Below are positions 6,264 through 6,529 of a stretch of 6,529 nt of DNA, piece by piece. Source of the stretch: Ignavibacteriales bacterium (GTDB lineage: Bacteria; Bacteroidota; Ignavibacteria; UBA10030). Where the stretch lies: contig JACRFF010000200.1 of assembly GCA_016218005.1 (NCBI GenBank), positions 1 through 6,529 on the forward strand. The letters run 5' to 3'. Within the stretch, counting starts at the first letter, position 1. Each line of letters begins with the position of its first letter. A model generated the notes under the pieces. That model was not told the DNA's origin and did no database searches. It saw only the letters and a list, made by a program, of their open reading frames with translations. The translations under genes were made by a program, and so were the position numbers.

Positions 6264-6383
6264 ATGAACTCCGAAACCTCGCCTCAACTTCCGCTTGCTA
6301 TCAACGAGCAAGCCGTGTATGATGCACTCAAGGAAGTCGTCGACCTTGGGTTTGTGTATCAGATTAAAATTATCGAGAACTGA
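6264..6383 (+). pseudogene. Remnant of a MIP18/DUF59 (SufT/PaaD-like) iron-sulfur assembly gene
   Basis: This 39-codon frame encodes INEQAVYDALKEVVDLGFVYQIKI at residues 13-36. It matches the start of MIP18/DUF59 proteins (about 100 residues), which typically read ..V.EALK.V.DPE....VDLGLVY.I.I. The segment of about 8-9 residues holding the conserved DPE is missing, and the protein stops where about 60 further residues, including the usual TxxGCP cysteine region, should follow. An in-frame deletion between the two Val-Asp codon pairs of the ancestral gene would explain the gap. The frame has no ribosome-binding site, starts 24 bases after the barrel gene, and is followed at once by a terminator. 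The family works in Fe-S cluster maturation, a plausible companion to iron uptake. It could still be a translated micro-protein, but it is unlikely to keep the family activity. Confidence 0.55.
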
Positions 6384-6397
6384 GTAGGAGTAAACTA

Positions 6398-6444
6398 CCA
6401 TCGCCAGATGCCGAAGGCATGCCCTTGGCAGGCGATGGCTTTTT
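6398..6444 (+). terminator. Branched rho-independent terminator of the feo operon
   Basis: An 8-base perfect stem CCATCGCC (6398-6405) / GGCGATGG (6431-6438) is followed by C and five T (6440-6444). The 25-base apex can fold into two further hairpins: ATGCC-GAA-GGCAT (6408-6420) and GCC-CTT-GGC (6421-6429), giving a three-way junction. The position 14 bases after the DUF59 remnant stop fits termination of the feoA-to-barrel transcript. The apex is a copy of a palindromic repeat found again at 6493-6505. Confidence 0.75.
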
Positions 6445-6505
6445 GCAACCCCACTCCCCCTCCCGAAGGTGGCAAAGCCATGGCTTCGCCAGATGCCTTC
6501 GGCAT
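6401..6505. repeat. Pair of palindromic repeat units (REP-like)
   Basis: Positions 6401-6420 and 6486-6505 share TCGCCAGATGCC followed by a 3-base loop and GGCAT. The loop is GAA in the first and TTC in the second, so each 13-base hairpin is the reverse complement of the other. The similarity also extends in inverted orientation: ATGGCTTT at 6435-6442 matches the reverse complement of 6474-6481, at similar distances from the hairpin (14 and 11 bases). This suggests two related units in opposite orientation, as in REP or small MITE-type elements. No transposase is seen. Confidence 0.6.
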
Positions 6506-6518
6506 AAGCAAGGGGGAG
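6454..6518. repeat. Large imperfect inverted repeat enclosing nested palindromes
   Basis: CTCCCCCT (6454-6461) pairs perfectly with AGGGGGAG (6511-6518). Inside lie a 12-base perfect palindrome AAGCCATGGCTT (6475-6486), flanked after one mismatch by GGC/GCC (6471-6473 and 6488-6490), and the hairpin ATGCC-TTC-GGCAT (6493-6505). Past the outer arm, GGAGAAA-T-TTTCTCC (6515-6529) begins another hairpin that reaches the window edge. On either strand this could form a cruciform or a structured RNA. It is non-coding as far as can be seen. Confidence 0.55.
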
Positions 6519-6529
6519 AAATTTTCTCC

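Overview
The window looks like chromosomal DNA from a member of the Bacteroidota/Chlorobiota (FCB) group. Three things point there. Two promoter candidates fit the TTG / TAnnTTTG pattern of that group: an exact -7 box on the minus strand at 276-283 and a near-exact one ahead of feoA. A short histone H1-like (Hc1-type) protein of a kind common in that group is present. Shine-Dalgarno use is mixed, clear before some genes and absent before others. Base composition is roughly even and no phage, transposase or plasmid gene is seen. The taxonomic call is an inference.

Left half (1-2683, all minus strand). Read in transcription order, it starts at 2683 with a FabG-like short-chain dehydrogenase/reductase. 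Next come a bacterial deoxyhypusine-synthase-like protein (719-1816), the Hc1-like histone (473-682), and a 56-residue single-pass membrane protein (62-232) that has its own promoter. A rho-independent terminator (2-38) closes the series. The reductase, DHS-like and histone genes could be one transcript, but the 108-base gap before the DHS-like gene leaves room for a second promoter.

Right half (2818-6444, all plus strand). This is a compact ferrous-iron uptake operon: feoA, feoB, a FeoB-associated Cys-rich membrane protein, and a secreted outer-membrane beta-barrel-like protein. feoA/feoB and the Cys-rich/barrel pair each overlap by 4 bases, so translational coupling is likely. The promoter upstream of feoA contains a 6-5-6 inverted repeat lying exactly between its two boxes, a candidate operator for a metal-responsive repressor. 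FeoB would move Fe2+ across the inner membrane, helped by FeoA and the Cys-rich protein. The barrel protein may provide an outer-membrane step, which is inferred from the coupling only.

Right end (6240-6529). A 39-codon remnant resembles the MIP18/DUF59 (SufT/PaaD-like) iron-sulfur assembly family. It lacks the family's DPE-containing segment and its C-terminal half. It is followed by a branched hairpin with a T-run that probably terminates the feo operon, and then by a second, partly inverted copy of the same hairpin repeat inside a larger inverted repeat running to the window edge. This tail looks like a dispersed palindromic repeat family.

No RNA gene, CRISPR array or insertion sequence was seen. 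No clearly new system is evident. The most unusual items are the barrel protein coupled to feo, the operator-like repeats inside two promoters, the DHS-like enzyme with a changed active-site position, and the palindromic repeat pair at the right end.
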